Shown: positions 3,997 through 5,074 of the stretch, in pieces | Position numbering within the stretch: the stretch's first letter is position 1 | Layout: every line of letters begins with the position of its first letter | Assembly (NCBI GenBank): GCA_021827805.1 | Contig: JAKAUG010000222.1 | Coordinates: forward strand, 1 to 5,074 | Reading direction: 5' to 3' | DNA: 5,074 bases | Source of the DNA: Bacillota bacterium | GTDB taxonomy: Bacteria > Bacillota > Sulfobacillia > RBS10-35 > JAJYVN01 | Notes under the pieces: generated by a model | Told to the model about the DNA's origin: nothing | The model's input: the letters and a program-made list of their open reading frames with translations, nothing else | The model's database searches: none | Position numbers and translations under genes: made by a program

Positions 3997-5074
3997 TCAG
4001 TGGCGGAGCCAGGGCCAGAGCCCCGCCCAGACCCGCAGCCAGAGCTGCAGCGGGTGCAGCCGCGGCACCGGGTGGGCCGCCACGACTGGCACCGAGGCCA
4101 CCGTCTTCCCGTTCACCCGCACCGTGATCTCCCCCAGCGTCTGCTCGGAGGCCACAGGGGCCTGGAGCCGGTGCGGCAGCGTGACCTGGGCGTGCACCGA
4201 CTTCTCCTGCCCGCGGGGCACGGTAACCCCGAGGCTCCGGGCGGGCACCAGCGCCACGGTGCGCAGGCGCCCGCCCTCCACCGGCACCTGGCCCAGCACC
4301 TTCCCGGCCTGGGCCACGGAGACGGTGCTGTAGTTGGAAAAGCCCCACTGGAGGAGGGCCGAGGTCTCGGTGAACCGCAGAGGGCTGGTGGGCTCCCCCA
4401 GGACGACCGCGATCAGGCGGGTGGCCCCGCGCTTGGCGGTGGCCGCCAGACAGTACCCCGCGTTGGTCGTGAAGCCCGTCTTCAGGCCGTCGGTACCGGA
4501 CAGGCGCGTCAGGAGCTTGTTGCGGTTCACCATCCACAGTTTGTTGGCGCGCAACCGGTACTCCCAGGTGCTCGTGTATTGCAGCACCTGCGGCCGGCTG
4601 GTGACCAGGTAGCGCGACAGCAGTGCGATATCGTAAGCGGATGTGTATTGGTTCTGGTCGTCCAGGCCGTTGGGGTCGGTGTATCGGGTGTCGCGCATCC
4701 CCAGTTGCTTCGCCTTGGCGTTCATGAGGTCCACGAAGTGTGACACGGTTCCGCCCACGTACTCGGCCAGGGCCACCGCGGCGTCGTTGGCCGACTGCAC
4801 AGCCACCGCGTAGAAGAGGTCCTTGACGCTGAAGTTCTCGCCGAGTTCAAGCCAGATCTGGGCACCACCGGTATTCACCGCTTCCTGCGATGCGGACACG
4901 ATGTCGGTCCAACGGATGCGCCCGGATGCGATCGCATCCATCACGACGGCCATGGTCATCAGCTTGGTAACGCTGGCCGCCGGCCGCTTGGCGTTGGGGT
5001 TCTTGGCCCACAGCACCTGACCCGAGGATGCGTCCATCAGCACGGCCGCGGCGGCGTTGGGCGCCAGATCCGTG
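3997..5074 (-). CDS. dacF: D-alanyl-D-alanine carboxypeptidase, DacF/PBP5 type, 5' end beyond the window
   Basis: This penicillin-binding protein removes the terminal D-alanine from peptidoglycan stem peptides (peptidase family S11). The last 358 residues are present; the frame runs past the right edge, so the signal peptide and true start are missing (B. subtilis DacF is 389 residues). All three active-site motifs are visible: SVTK (visible residues 34-37, after KRPAA), SAN (in VQSANDAAVALAEY) and KTG (in DGLKTGFTTNAGYC). The PBP5 C-terminal beta domain follows, ending near TLGEITVRVNGKTVASVPVV. The C-terminus (LQLWLRVWAGLWPWLRH) is tryptophan-rich and hydrophobic, a likely membrane anchor. 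Position directly before spoIIAA matches dacF of B. subtilis, where the gene is forespore-expressed; DacB and DacA are other S11 members, and context decides for DacF. Confidence 0.92.
   Translation of the reverse strand, partial: TDLAPNAAAAVLMDASSGQVLWAKNPNAKRPAASVTKLMTMAVVMDAIASGRIRWTDIVSASQEAVNTGGAQIWLELGENFSVKDLFYAVAVQSANDAAVALAEYVGGTVSHFVDLMNAKAKQLGMRDTRYTDPNGLDDQNQYTSAYDIALLSRYLVTSRPQVLQYTSTWEYRLRANKLWMVNRNKLLTRLSGTDGLKTGFTTNAGYCLAATAKRGATRLIAVVLGEPTSPLRFTETSALLQWGFSNYSTVSVAQAGKVLGQVPVEGGRLRTVALVPARSLGVTVPRGQEKSVHAQVTLPHRLQAPVASEQTLGEITVRVNGKTVASVPVVAAHPVPRLHPLQLWLRVWAGLWPWLRH

Overview
The window is one compact block of endospore-formation genes, all read on the minus strand, from a high-GC organism. 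The gene set (DacF-type D,D-carboxypeptidase, SpoIIAA, SpoIIAB, sigma-F, SpoVAC, SpoVAD) occurs only in endospore-forming Bacillota. The strong G/C preference at third codon positions and the frequent GTG starts point to a high-GC lineage of that phylum, such as Symbiobacteriia, Thermaerobacteria or Limnochordia. The species cannot be named from the sequence alone. No plus-strand gene is supported; the long plus-strand frames are shadows of the GC-rich minus-strand genes.

Layout in transcription order (right to left): a 5'-truncated dacF-like gene (5074-3997); a 120-130 bp leader with a sigma-H-like promoter; spoIIAA (3865-3515); spoIIAB (3522-3052); sigF/spoIIAC (3055-2261); a sigma-G/sigma-F-like promoter directly after sigF; a small membrane-protein ORF (2177-2004); about 820 bp with no intact gene (2003-1186), where Bacillus has spoVAA and spoVAB and where faint SpoVAB-like and perhaps SpoVAA-like traces remain in broken frames; a dodecin-family gene (1185-970); spoVAC (949-482); and the first 143 codons of spoVAD (430-1, running off the left edge). 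This is the Bacillus subtilis order dacF-spoIIA-spoVA with two changes: spoVAA/spoVAB are missing or decayed, and a dodecin gene sits directly in front of spoVAC.

The genes cover two linked steps. SpoIIAA (anti-anti-sigma), SpoIIAB (anti-sigma kinase) and sigma-F form the partner-switching module that starts forespore-specific transcription after asymmetric division. DacF trims peptidoglycan stem peptides. SpoVAC and SpoVAD belong to the machinery that loads Ca-dipicolinate into the forespore. The promoter candidates fit this logic: sigma-H-like in front of spoIIAA, and forespore-type in front of the spoVA part.

The most interesting points are the dodecin gene inside the spoVA operon, whose flavin-stacking tryptophan position holds glycine; the eroded spoVAA/spoVAB slot; the forespore-type promoter that resets the start of the small membrane ORF; and an unusual region 3.0 in sigma-F.
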